From JADMIH01 sp035274425 (GTDB lineage: Bacteria > Chloroflexota > Chloroflexia > QHBQ01 > JADMIH01), in contig DATEOC010000059.1 in NCBI GenBank assembly GCA_035274425.1, positions 1 through 64,000 of the forward strand: a stretch of DNA of 64,000 bases, read 5' to 3'. Of the stretch, positions 40,809-50,174 are shown piece after piece. Within the stretch, counting starts at the first letter, position 1, and each line of letters opens with the position of its first letter. The notes beneath the pieces were generated by a model that saw nothing but the letters and a program-made list of their open reading frames with translations, searched no databases and was not told where the DNA came from. A program made the position numbers and the translations under genes.

Positions 40809-43800
40809 TCCCCTGCCCGGACCGGCTGCATCTCGCCCCAGTTCGTGCCATACTTCAGGTCTACCTTCAGAGGCACTGATAGCTCCATCGCGCTCTCCAT
40901 CGTCTCGCACATGAGGTCGCCAACCTCTTCCAGCTCGGAGCGTGGCACCTCAAGCAGCAACTCATCATGCACCTGTAGGAGCATCTTGCTCCTGAGTCCG
41001 CGTTCTCGGATGAGCGCGTACAGGCGGTTCATCGCAATCTTGATGATATCTGCCGCCGTTCCCTGAACGGGCGCGTTGATCGCCTGGCGCTCACCAGCCG
41101 CGCGAACGCCCCGGTTGCTGGAGCGTAGCTCAGGCATGTAGCGGCGGCGCTTGAACATCGTGCTGACGTAGCCAAGTTGCTGCCCCTCGCGAAGCACGCT
41201 GTCCATGTAGCCGCGCACGGCGGGATAGCGTGACCAGTAGAGGTCGATGAACTGTGCCGCCTCCTTCTGCGAAAGCTCCGAGTCTCGAGCCAGCCCGTAG
41301 CTCCCCATCCCGTATAGCACGCCGAAATTGATCGTCTTCGCCAATCGCCGCGCGTCGGGGGATACCTGTTCAATAGGTACGCCAAGCACCTCTGCTGCCG
41401 TGGCGGCATGGATGTCCAACCCTTGCTCGAAAGCGGATACGAGCCGCTCGTCCTCGGCCAGGTGCGCCAGCAGCCTCAACTCGATCTGCGAGTAGTCAGC
41501 GGCCAGCAGCACGCTCTCTTCACTGAACAGTTTGTGCTTGCTCGCGTTGTCCGCTATGAACGCTTTGCGCACGTCCCGCCCTATCTCGGTGCGGATGGGG
41601 ATGTTTTGCAGGTTCGGGTTGCTGGAGGAGAGCCTGCCAGTTGCCGCAACTGTCTGGTTGAAGCTGGTGTGTACCCGGCCCGTATCGCGGCGTACAAGTA
41701 AAGGCAGCGCGTCTATGTAAGTATTCTTCAGCTTTATGAGTTGGCGGTACTCAATCAGCAGATCAACGATGGGGTGGAGGCCGCGTAGCTGGTCCAGCAC
41801 CTCCCGGTCAGTAGAATAGCCCGTTTGCGTCCGCTTGCGGCCCGGCAGTTGCATTTCCTCAAAGAGCACCTTGCCCAACTGCTGTGTGGAGTTGATGTTG
41901 AATGGGTGCTTGGCCTCTTCGAATATCTTCTCTTGCAATTCGCCTATCTTGCTGTGCAGCTTGGTCGATAGCTGTTGGAGCCAGGGCACGTCTATCGCCA
42001 CGCCCGTTATCTCCATGTCTGCAAGCACTCTCACCAATGGCATCTCAATATTATGCAGAAGTGAGGCCAATTCAAGGCGCTCAAGCTCCGGAGTGAAGAT
42101 ATTCCGCAGTTGCTCCGTCATCGCCACATCGGCTGCGGCATACAGGGCTGAGGTATCAACGGCCACGTAGTCCATAGTGGTCTGGGTGCGGCCCTTTCCT
42201 ATCAACTCGGTAATCGGCACCATCTGCACGCCCAGTTTGGTGAAGGCTAGGTCTTTTAGGCTGATGCCAGTCTCTCCCAGGAGGTACGCGGCGATCATCG
42301 TGTCCACGCCCAACCCGTCTACAGGCATCCCGGCGCGGGCCAGCACCTTGATGTCATACTTGAGGTTGTGCCCATCCTTCACAATCGAGGGGTCAGCCAG
42401 TATCGGCCCCATCACCGCCCGCACTTCATCAAGACCCAGCTGTGGTCCAGGTTCCACAGGCTCCCCCTCTGTCGGCGACGCGGCGTGCCCCACGGGGATG
42501 TAATACGCCTCGTCTACCACCATCCCCGAAGCGGGAAGAGCAATGGCGATACCGACGGGCAGCGCATCCATGTCATCTTGAGATGTCGCTTCCATGTCTA
42601 GCGTGAATCGCCCCTCCTTCCGCAGCGTCGCGGCCAGGGCATTGAGGCCAGCCGAGTCCCTCACGATAATCACATTCTGAGGCACGCCAGCGAGGGCACG
42701 TGTATCGGCTTGCTCAAGCGCGGAGACGGTAGAGCGGCGCGTATCCGAAGGTGCAGCGGGTGTAACTGGCACCGTAGCCGGTTGGGCAGTAACCGGCTCC
42801 TCTAAGAAACTTGTTTGCTTGGGTCCACTCGGTGTGGTCGGTTCCGCATCGGCTGGCGCTTCCTCTTGCGCTGCCTCTTCTACAGGGGGAGCCGGTGAGC
42901 CTGGCAGGGCGGCTGCTCCCACCGCGACTGCTGCCTGATTTACCTTGTTGACCAGGCTGCGGAACTCAAGCTCCTGTAAGAGGCGCATAACGCGGTCGGT
43001 GTCGAAGCTCCCCATGTGGCTCGCCGCCATATCGAGGCTTATGGGTGCGTCGGTCATTATCGTCGCGAGCTGTTTGCTGCGGCGCGCCTGGTCGGCATGC
43101 TCGCGTAACGTCTCTTGCACCTTCGGCTTCAACTCCTCGATGTGCTCGATTATCCCTTCGAGGCTGCCGTACTGCACTAGTAGGGCGCTGGCTGTCTTCT
43201 CACCGATGCCTGGCACGTTCGGGATGTTATCGGTCTTATCTCCTACCAGCGCCTTGTAGTCGGGCACCAGCTCAGGCCCAAAGCCGTAACGCTCGTGGAC
43301 GGCCTCCAGGTCGTAGATACGGGCATCGGAGAAGCGTTGTTTGTACCCGCCGGGCGCGATCATGCGGACACGCTCAGTAATTAGCTGGTGCTGGTCGGTG
43401 TCGGCGGTCAGGATGTAGGTATCTAGTTCCTCAACTTCTCCCTGTTTCGCGAGCGTGCCGATCAGGTCGTCCGCCTCGTACCCCTCCAGTTCCACAATGG
43501 GAATGCCCATCGCTTCGATTATCTGCCTGATGCGGCCAAACTGCTCCCGAAGGTCATCCGGCATCGGCCCGCGCTGGGCCTTATACTCAGCGAAGTCCTC
43601 GTGCCGGAAGGTGCGCCCTTTGTCAAATGCCACCACAACGTACTGGGGCGCATGGTTTCTCAGCGTATCGAGAAGCATCTGGGTGAAGCCGAGGATCGCG
43701 TTCGTAGCCTCGCCTCGTGACGTGCGGAGGTCGGGCGGCAGCGCGTGGTATGCCCTGTATGCCAGCGCGTGCCCATCCACTAGCACCAGCTTCGGGCGCT

Positions 43801-43900
43801 GTCCGTCAGCCTGCTCCGTCTCTGCCACCTCGGCCCCATCCGTTCCTATAGTCCCAACTGCCGCGTCTGCTCCTGGCTCATTCAAAGTAGCATCTCCCAA
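40805..43900 (-). CDS. polA: DNA polymerase I
   Basis: 1031 residues, longer than E. coli Pol I (928). The 5'-nuclease domain is 'LVLVDGHALAYRAYHAL' through 'LVGDKTDNIPNVPGIGEKTA'. A Pro/Ala/Glu-rich linker of about 90 residues follows. The 3'-5' exonuclease domain keeps Asp and Glu in 'LDMEATS', 'NLKYD' and 'YAAAD', so proofreading looks intact. The polymerase domain has motif A 'LAADYSQIELR', the O helix 'RRLAKTINFGVLYG' and motif C 'QVHDELLLEV'. There is also an acidic N-terminal extension of about 35 residues. Confidence 0.97.
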   Translation of the reverse strand: MGDATLNEPGADAAVGTIGTDGAEVAETEQADGQRPKLVLVDGHALAYRAYHALPPDLRTSRGEATNAILGFTQMLLDTLRNHAPQYVVVAFDKGRTFRHEDFAEYKAQRGPMPDDLREQFGRIRQIIEAMGIPIVELEGYEADDLIGTLAKQGEVEELDTYILTADTDQHQLITERVRMIAPGGYKQRFSDARIYDLEAVHERYGFGPELVPDYKALVGDKTDNIPNVPGIGEKTASALLVQYGSLEGIIEHIEELKPKVQETLREHADQARRSKQLATIMTDAPISLDMAASHMGSFDTDRVMRLLQELEFRSLVNKVNQAAVAVGAAALPGSPAPPVEEAAQEEAPADAEPTTPSGPKQTSFLEEPVTAQPATVPVTPAAPSDTRRSTVSALEQADTRALAGVPQNVIIVRDSAGLNALAATLRKEGRFTLDMEATSQDDMDALPVGIAIALPASGMVVDEAYYIPVGHAASPTEGEPVEPGPQLGLDEVRAVMGPILADPSIVKDGHNLKYDIKVLARAGMPVDGLGVDTMIAAYLLGETGISLKDLAFTKLGVQMVPITELIGKGRTQTTMDYVAVDTSALYAAADVAMTEQLRNIFTPELERLELASLLHNIEMPLVRVLADMEITGVAIDVPWLQQLSTKLHSKIGELQEKIFEEAKHPFNINSTQQLGKVLFEEMQLPGRKRTQTGYSTDREVLDQLRGLHPIVDLLIEYRQLIKLKNTYIDALPLLVRRDTGRVHTSFNQTVAATGRLSSSNPNLQNIPIRTEIGRDVRKAFIADNASKHKLFSEESVLLAADYSQIELRLLAHLAEDERLVSAFEQGLDIHAATAAEVLGVPIEQVSPDARRLAKTINFGVLYGMGSYGLARDSELSQKEAAQFIDLYWSRYPAVRGYMDSVLREGQQLGYVSTMFKRRRYMPELRSSNRGVRAAGERQAINAPVQGTAADIIKIAMNRLYALIRERGLRSKMLLQVHDELLLEVPRSELEEVGDLMCETMESAMELSVPLKVDLKYGTNWGEMQPVRAGE

Positions 43901-44051
43901 CTCTTCTTCATGCCCGCGACCTTACCGAAACCGTATGAGACTTATCCACCACCAAAATAGTTTCTTCGTCAAAGTGGCTAGATTTGCCGTACCTTAAATT
44001 ATACTGGAATACGTAAGGTTGCCACAATTTACGTAAGACTCTCACAACAAC

Positions 44052-44080
44052 TTTCCATAACTATGTTAATGTGTTAGAAT
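44052..44080 (+). promoter_or_regulatory. Possible promoter for the DUF4015 gene pair
   Basis: TTTCCA (44052-44057), a 17-nt spacer and TAGAAT (44075-44080). The predicted start is at about 44087, a leader of about 118 nt. The rest of the 304-base gap between divergent genes shows nothing else. Confidence 0.4.
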
Positions 44081-44204
44081 CATAGGTGTTTTGCCACCAC
44101 GAGGCAATTCGTTAGTACGGCTTGGTGGGTGGACGGGGACCACGATTTTCCCATGCGCGGCCTATCGTGAGACCCTCGTATTGCCCGAATTATTGGAGGT
44201 CTAT

Positions 44205-46082
44205 TTGAAGCGCCAGGACAGTAGCAAGCGTAGAACATCGCGTTTGTTGCTCATAGCTTTATTGTCGGCATCAGTAGCTGTGTTGGTGGCGGTAGGCTAC
44301 ACCGTCTGGCCTTTTGCTCCGAGTAATTCAAAACCGGCGGCTGGCGTGCAGGCTACCGCTACTCCCGTCATGCGCCCAATCACGGGCCAAATACTGGACG
44401 CGAACACGGGCAAGCCTATCAGCGGTGCTGAGATTATCGCCGCGGGCGTTCTTACGGCCACTGCCTCCGATGGCCTCTTCTACTTCGAAGACGTGCCCCA
44501 AGGCTCCAAGATCAGCATAATCGCTGAGGGCTACGAGGGCGTGGAAGTCGACGCCGGTGAGTCACAGAAGCTCCCGCCCGTCCAGCTCAAAGCGGACCTC
44601 CTGACCGGACACGTCACCGATTCCACCACGGGTAAGCCTCTCGCTCGCGTATTGGTCAAACTCACGCTCCCGGTGCCTGAGCCAATAACTCCAACTACCC
44701 CTATCACCTTGACGCCGGAGGTTGAGCCGACAACGGCCATCACCTCCACCGACGGCGCGCGCATGAACGGTCTCTCCGCGCCCCTCGCCGCTACACGTGT
44801 GCCGACGGCTGAGGAAGATGTGGACGAAGCGACTGCTACCTCAGAACCTGCCCCCACTGCGACAGAGGTGCCGCCTACAGAAATCCCCAGACCGCGACCT
44901 TCCCCACCCGTAGGCGATGGCTTCATCGCGGTGTACACCGACGACAACGGTGATTACGTCATCAAGAACGCGCCTCCAGGTTCGAATCTCACTTTCAAGC
45001 TGGCAGGGTACAAGCTCGCCAAAATGCCTGTGGACGGTCCCAAGAAGGACGTCGCCCTTGAGCAGTTCCGTGTCGAAGCCTTCTATATGACCGCGAACGT
45101 AGCGTCAGTCAAGGACCTGTACGATGAGCTGGTCGCCTTCGCCGTTGATAGCCGCTTCAACGCCGTCGTTCTGAACGTGCAGACTGACGCTTCTGCGTGG
45201 GTGTTCGACACCAAAAACGCCGATGCGTTGGAGGCTGGCAATGTAGATACTATCTTGCCTAACATAGCCGACGTTGTTAAGGACCTCAAGTCGAAAGGAA
45301 TCTACACTATCGCTCGCATCGCAACGTTCCAGCAGAAGACGATGGCCCTAGCGCGGCCTGATTGGGCGGTAAAGAGTAGCGTAACCGGTAAGCCCTGGCG
45401 TGGCGGGTCAGAGGGCCAGCAGGCATGGCTCGATGCTAGCAACCCTGAGGCCCAGGACCACCTGGTAGCCATGACAAAAGAAGTACTTGACCTCGGCTTC
45501 GATGAGATACAGTATGACTACGTTCGATTCCCCTCCGACCCCTGGAAGAACGAACCGGGCAAGACCGTCTTCTCTACGATGCCGCTGACCGATACGGGTA
45601 AAGTGAAAGCTTTGCAGCAATTCCTGACGAAGGCCAAGGCGGTCATCGACCCTACCGATGCCTTCATGTCTATTGACGTATTCGGCTATGTGCTGTGGCC
45701 CGACCAGGATGGCGCTCCCATCCTCGGCCTCATCGGACAGGTGATGCCCGACCTGGTTGACTATGCCGATTACATCTGCCCGATGATCTACCCTTCGCAC
45801 TTCAGCCCCGGTGAGCAAGGGTGTTCCGTCCCGGCCAAGTGCGCTTACAAGCTGATAAAGAAGTCGGGTGAGTTCGCCGCTCCTCTCTTCGAGGGGGCCG
45901 TATCGAAGTATCGTCCCTGGCTCCAGGACTTCGACTGGGGTCCGACAGATTACACCAGTCCGGGCACCACGAAAGTGCAGGAGCAAATAGACGCCTGTGC
46001 CGAGACGGACTGCTGGGGCTGGCAAATGTGGGACCCGGCAAATGTCTACGAGCCTCGCGCCGTTTTCAAGAAGAGGAAGTGA
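44205..46082 (+). CDS. DUF4015 glycosidase-like protein with regulatory-like domains
   Basis: 625 residues from TTG 44205, which has GGAGG 5 bases upstream. A membrane anchor (about 13-35) is followed by two carboxypeptidase-regulatory-like beta domains ('ITGQILDANTGKPISGAEI', 'LTGHVTDSTTGKPLARVLV'), separated from a third stretch by a Pro/Thr-rich segment of about 80 residues. The last 330 residues are the DUF4015 TIM-barrel: 'NAVVLNVQTDA', 'FDEIQYDYVRFPSD', 'SIDVFGYVLW', 'DYICPMIYPSHF', with acidic residues on strand ends as in glycoside hydrolases. It is probably surface-attached and acts on glycans. It is paralogous to the next gene. Confidence 0.8.
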   Translation: MKRQDSSKRRTSRLLLIALLSASVAVLVAVGYTVWPFAPSNSKPAAGVQATATPVMRPITGQILDANTGKPISGAEIIAAGVLTATASDGLFYFEDVPQGSKISIIAEGYEGVEVDAGESQKLPPVQLKADLLTGHVTDSTTGKPLARVLVKLTLPVPEPITPTTPITLTPEVEPTTAITSTDGARMNGLSAPLAATRVPTAEEDVDEATATSEPAPTATEVPPTEIPRPRPSPPVGDGFIAVYTDDNGDYVIKNAPPGSNLTFKLAGYKLAKMPVDGPKKDVALEQFRVEAFYMTANVASVKDLYDELVAFAVDSRFNAVVLNVQTDASAWVFDTKNADALEAGNVDTILPNIADVVKDLKSKGIYTIARIATFQQKTMALARPDWAVKSSVTGKPWRGGSEGQQAWLDASNPEAQDHLVAMTKEVLDLGFDEIQYDYVRFPSDPWKNEPGKTVFSTMPLTDTGKVKALQQFLTKAKAVIDPTDAFMSIDVFGYVLWPDQDGAPILGLIGQVMPDLVDYADYICPMIYPSHFSPGEQGCSVPAKCAYKLIKKSGEFAAPLFEGAVSKYRPWLQDFDWGPTDYTSPGTTKVQEQIDACAETDCWGWQMWDPANVYEPRAVFKKRK

Positions 46083-46153
46083 ACGGGATACCGTGTAAAT
46101 CATAGTGGACAGTCAATAGCTGTCGGCTGGCTGCATGGTATTATCCGTTTATC

Positions 46154-47746
46154 ATGTCACGTCGTTCGCGCTCACACAATCGCTATTCCAGCCCTTATGG
46201 GCGGGAGAAATCGCGGAATATACCTTCCCCACTCCCTTACCTGTTGGTGGCGCTTCTTGCAGGCGTGGGTCTCGCCTACTTCCACTTCTTCGTCTTCAAG
46301 AGCCTGACGGGAAGCATCACGAACGCTTATACGGGCGCGGCGATGCCGGGCGTACCTGTTCGTCTCTATTCCGGCGCTTCAGAGGTCCTTACCGCCACTG
46401 TCAGCCCATCTTTGAGCGTGACGGCTACGACCGGACCCACAGGTGCTTTCATTTTCCAGAAGCTCCCCGCCAAGCCTGTCCTGGCGGTAAATATGGAAGG
46501 CTATGCCTCCCAACGCGTCGATGCCGAAGGGAAGCAGAGCGTCGACATCAAGCTGGTGCCCAATATACTGAGTGGCACCGTATCAGGAGACGATGGCAAG
46601 CCTGTAGAAGGGGCGACGATCTGGGGGGGTGGGGTGATTACGCACACGGCGGAGGACGGGACATATGAATTGAAGGACCTTCCCTCTGACCGAAAGCTGG
46701 TAGTGAAAGCGCCGGGCTACCTGTCAACCTCCGTGCAGTTCGGCCAGGTCGTCACCCAGGATGTCGAACTGAAGCCCGTCTTCCCCAGGGCTATCTACCT
46801 GAGCGCCGACTCCATCGCGTCCCCCGGGAAGCTCTCTACCCTTCTCGATCTGGTGGACCGCACCGAGCTTAATGCCGTGGTGATAGACGTCAAAGCTGAC
46901 AATAGCGGCACGGTCCTCTACGACAGCAAACTCCCCATCGTGAAGCAATTCGGCGCTTCCGACCCTATTATCTCCAACCTCGACGCCTTCCTCCGGCGGT
47001 TGCAGGAGCGCGATGTCTACATTATTGCGCGCCTGGCGGTCTTCTGGGACCAGGCAGCGACCTCCGCCAAACCGGAATGGGCGCTGAAGAGTAAGGCGGC
47101 TCCAGGCCAGCCCTGGCTCGACGCTTACGGAAGGCGGTGGGCCAACCCGCACAATCCGCAGGTCTGGGAGTACAACCTCGACATAGCGAAGGAGGTCGCC
47201 ACGCGGGGCGTCAATGAGGTGCAGTTCGACATAGCCTACTTCCCTTCCAACGGCGCGCTGGTCGACATAGACTACGGGCCGGACGGGGCAGGGAAGATTC
47301 GCGTCGATGCGATTGCAGGCTTCCTCGACGCTGCTCAAAAGGAACTCACTCCGCTGGGCACATACGTGTCTGTGGACGCCCTGGGCCTCACACCTTTCGT
47401 GCAGGACGACATGGGCGTCGGGCAGCAATTCGATGAGCTGCTCGCCCGCGCCGATTATGTCTCTCCCTTCGTTTACCCCTCGGACTTCGCGGACCAATTC
47501 CTCGACTACGAAAAGCCCGCCGAGCACCCGGCTGATGTAGTGGCCCAGTCGTTGATGCAGGCCGTCAGGCGAGCCGGTGGCGCTCCCAAGATACGCCCCT
47601 GGCTCCAGGACTTCTCACGCGAAGTCGAATACGACGCCATCAAAGTGCGCGCCGAGATAGACTCCGCCGAGCAAAACGGCGCGTCAGGGTGGATGCTGTG
47701 GAACTTCGGTAATGTCTACACCGAGGGAGCACTGAAAGCACCGTAA
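46154..47746 (+). CDS. DUF4015 glycosidase-like protein, tandem paralog
   Basis: 530 residues with the same architecture as 44205-46082, but only two regulatory-like domains and no Pro/Thr-rich insert. An N-terminal anchor ('YLLVALLAGVGLAYFHFF') precedes 'LTGSITNAYTGAAMPGVPV' and 'LSGTVSGDDGKPVEGATI', then the barrel with 'NAVVIDVKADN', 'VNEVQFDIAYFPSN', 'SVDALGLTPF' and 'DYVSPFVYPSDF'. No ribosome site lies before the ATG; a TATTAT 9 bases upstream might give a leaderless transcript. Probably exported and membrane-anchored. Confidence 0.78.
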   Translation: MSRRSRSHNRYSSPYGREKSRNIPSPLPYLLVALLAGVGLAYFHFFVFKSLTGSITNAYTGAAMPGVPVRLYSGASEVLTATVSPSLSVTATTGPTGAFIFQKLPAKPVLAVNMEGYASQRVDAEGKQSVDIKLVPNILSGTVSGDDGKPVEGATIWGGGVITHTAEDGTYELKDLPSDRKLVVKAPGYLSTSVQFGQVVTQDVELKPVFPRAIYLSADSIASPGKLSTLLDLVDRTELNAVVIDVKADNSGTVLYDSKLPIVKQFGASDPIISNLDAFLRRLQERDVYIIARLAVFWDQAATSAKPEWALKSKAAPGQPWLDAYGRRWANPHNPQVWEYNLDIAKEVATRGVNEVQFDIAYFPSNGALVDIDYGPDGAGKIRVDAIAGFLDAAQKELTPLGTYVSVDALGLTPFVQDDMGVGQQFDELLARADYVSPFVYPSDFADQFLDYEKPAEHPADVVAQSLMQAVRRAGGAPKIRPWLQDFSREVEYDAIKVRAEIDSAEQNGASGWMLWNFGNVYTEGALKAP

Positions 47747-47823
47747 CAGGCTGGCGGGTCTCTTTGCATGCCTTTTCATTTGTACGAAATCGACCTACGA
47801 TAGATTATTCAAATTGGAGAAGC

Positions 47824-49053
47824 ATGAGCATCAAGAGTATGGATAAAGTAGAGCGACAGCGCAGGCTCTCTTTTCATGCTCTCAATTCCCCCTTATTTGT
47901 CGCTGGCGTAGCCCTCCTAGGTTATTTGCTCATCTTTTTCATATTTCTCAACCATTTGGGAGACGTCAGGGACTTTGTCGTAATTGGCAAACCCTTTATC
48001 ACACAAAGCGATAGAAGCTCGATCATCCACCCCGATCCAGACTATGACTACGACAAAAACGGTGTAGGATACGATGGGCAGTTTGCTTATTTCATAGCTC
48101 TTGATCCAATCAACGCTCGATACTATCTTGACCAGGGATTTGTCAGCTATCGCTACACGCGTATTCTCTATCCTATAGCGGCGCGCGCTTTGGCACTTGG
48201 GAACCGAGATTGGGTTCCCGCAACGATGGTTATGGTCAATCTACTGGCTATAACGGGTGGAGCGTGGGCAGTAGCTGCATGGTGTCGCAGGCGTGCGCTT
48301 TCTCCCTGGTTAGCTTTGGTATACGTATTTTACGTAGGGCAGGTCATGGGGTTTGTCCGCAGCCTCAACGAGCCTCTTGCTTACGCACTGGTAGCCCTCT
48401 CCATCTATCTCTTCGAGCGCTTTCCTCGATACCGCTTATGGGCCGCCCTGGTCTTCGCGCTGGCCGCTCTAGCGCGCGAATCCACCCTCATTTTCCCACT
48501 GCTATATGCATTACACCTCTTCTTCGAGAGCGCGCCAGGTTTGACCTTCACTCGTAGGCTGCGCAAAGGCATATTATTCCTCGCTGTCTCAATAATTCCC
48601 GCGGCTGTATGGCAGGTATGGTTGCTATCGTGGTTGGGGAGTGCTGGTTGGGGGCAAGGGGCCGGTTTATTCAGGATACCTCTGTCAGGGTTACTTGACC
48701 TCTATCCGCTCGGCCCATCCACGCTCGAAGTGGTGGAGGTAGTCATAGTTCCGGGTTTGCTCTGCTTCTGCGTTGCGGCCTCAGCATTGTGGAGGGACCC
48801 CCTGGTACGCAGGCGGGCCGAACTGTGGGCGCTCCTATTCAACTACCTGTTACTCGTCACTCTGCTGTACCCCGATCCATTGATCGAGCTTTATGGCGCA
48901 GGACGTATCTCAATCCCCGTCGTCCTGGCCGCTATCTATAGCCTGGCACTCGTCCGAAGTAGATGGTGGTTCTATTGCTGTGGCGGATTGTGGCTCGTTT
49001 CAACCATCTCTTATCTCCTCAATCCCATATCAGAGTTGCTACACCACTTGTAA
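47824..49053 (+). CDS. Polytopic membrane protein, GT-C-like
   Basis: 409 residues from the ATG at 47824 (GGAG upstream), about ten membrane helices. After the first helix there is a polar loop with 'YDKNGVGYDGQFAYFIALDP' and 'RYTRILYPIAARALALG', and later 'NEPLAYALVALSIYLFERF' and 'ALAALARESTLIFPLLYAL'. This arrangement is that of bacterial GT-C-type (AZOBR_p60025-like) membrane proteins. It has lower GC than its neighbours. Likely an envelope sugar transferase; donor unknown. Confidence 0.65.
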   Translation: MSIKSMDKVERQRRLSFHALNSPLFVAGVALLGYLLIFFIFLNHLGDVRDFVVIGKPFITQSDRSSIIHPDPDYDYDKNGVGYDGQFAYFIALDPINARYYLDQGFVSYRYTRILYPIAARALALGNRDWVPATMVMVNLLAITGGAWAVAAWCRRRALSPWLALVYVFYVGQVMGFVRSLNEPLAYALVALSIYLFERFPRYRLWAALVFALAALARESTLIFPLLYALHLFFESAPGLTFTRRLRKGILFLAVSIIPAAVWQVWLLSWLGSAGWGQGAGLFRIPLSGLLDLYPLGPSTLEVVEVVIVPGLLCFCVAASALWRDPLVRRRAELWALLFNYLLLVTLLYPDPLIELYGAGRISIPVVLAAIYSLALVRSRWWFYCCGGLWLVSTISYLLNPISELLHHL

Positions 49054-49228
49054 TGCAGTACTTCATAAGGTATAGTGTTAATAGGTAATATCATTTACAG
49101 TTAGCTCATTGCCAATTACTAGAGGCAGGTTTTTCTTTTAGGAGCCTTCTCAGGACTGAGCTGGCATCCTCCACGCGGAAGTGCGCAGTAGCCGCCTCGG
49201 ATGTAGCTGGAAAACAAGGAGGGTAAGC

Positions 49229-50080
49229 ATGAAACTGCGGATACCCGGCAAAAGTTCTTTGTTCACTCTTTTCATTTCCGGGCTTGTTCTGGCAGTTGTG
49301 GCCTTTATTCTGGTTGTCCAGGTAGGTAAAGGTGGCCCAGGACAAACGTCTGGAAACAGTGCGTCTTCAGTTTCGATGCAAGTGCCGACGGTTCCAAGCC
49401 AGGCTCAACCTGGCAAGTTAGGAGAGACAGGGCCACCAACACCCTTCCCTAATTACCCCCTCCCTGCGATGACCCCCGTTCCTCCAGGGGTTGATCCTGG
49501 GTTCGATGCTACTCCTACGCCCGGATATTACGTTCCGCCCGCTCCAAAACCAAACGACCCATACGTGCTAACCATAGGCGTTACCCAAGGGATAGCCACG
49601 ACCAAAGATAACGCTGAGCTATCCACTCTCATAGTCGATGGTATCGTAAAACAGGTTGGCCCTGCCAGGTGGACAACTAAAGATGGGGCGCGCCCGGCAA
49701 ACCCATTTGCAGAGGATAACAGGCACTATATATTCACGCCCATCGTAATTGAGGTCGGTAGCTCTCTTAAAGAGGCGAAGGGCATCGGTTCCGGCTCTGA
49801 ATTGGTGCTGCTTGCGATTGGTGGGCAGGTAGGGCAGGACAGGGTTGAGTGGTCCCATGACAAAGACAATATCTTTGAAGTGGGGCAAAGGGCGATTCTC
49901 TTCATTCGAGAGGCAAGACCCTCAGACCCAATCCAAACGGTTGATAATCGCCCCCTGTGGCAGGTTGTCGAACGTTACACTGTTACCCCAGATGGGCGAG
50001 CCAGGAACTGGCACAGCGACATGCCGACGCAGCAACTCTTCAGCGAAATTGATGCAGCAGTGCAAAGTACCAGGCCCTAA
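49229..50080 (+). CDS. Membrane-anchored extracytoplasmic protein, unknown
   Basis: 283 residues from the ATG at 49229, chosen for the AAGGAGGG site 6 bases upstream. One N-terminal helix ('LFTLFISGLVLAVVAFILVV'), a Pro/Thr-rich linker of about 60 residues, and a beta-rich domain of about 170 residues ('LSTLIVDGIVKQVGPARW', 'FEVGQRAILFIREA'). No motif is recognised. The zinc protease gene follows about 95 bases later. Confidence 0.65.
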   Translation: MKLRIPGKSSLFTLFISGLVLAVVAFILVVQVGKGGPGQTSGNSASSVSMQVPTVPSQAQPGKLGETGPPTPFPNYPLPAMTPVPPGVDPGFDATPTPGYYVPPAPKPNDPYVLTIGVTQGIATTKDNAELSTLIVDGIVKQVGPARWTTKDGARPANPFAEDNRHYIFTPIVIEVGSSLKEAKGIGSGSELVLLAIGGQVGQDRVEWSHDKDNIFEVGQRAILFIREARPSDPIQTVDNRPLWQVVERYTVTPDGRARNWHSDMPTQQLFSEIDAAVQSTRP

Positions 50081-50174
50081 TTAAACTAGCGACGCCTTTC
50101 TGTTTTAGCGATTGGGTTTAGCTCGACTGGCTCAGAGCAGCGAGGAACCTGCAACATATCCCAGGAGAGACAGC

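Noticed and set aside
40809..40910. Longest possible N-terminus of the MFS transporter inside polA
   Set aside because: It would overlap the conserved polymerase C-terminus by about 100 bases. The ATG at 40808 or a later start is more reasonable.
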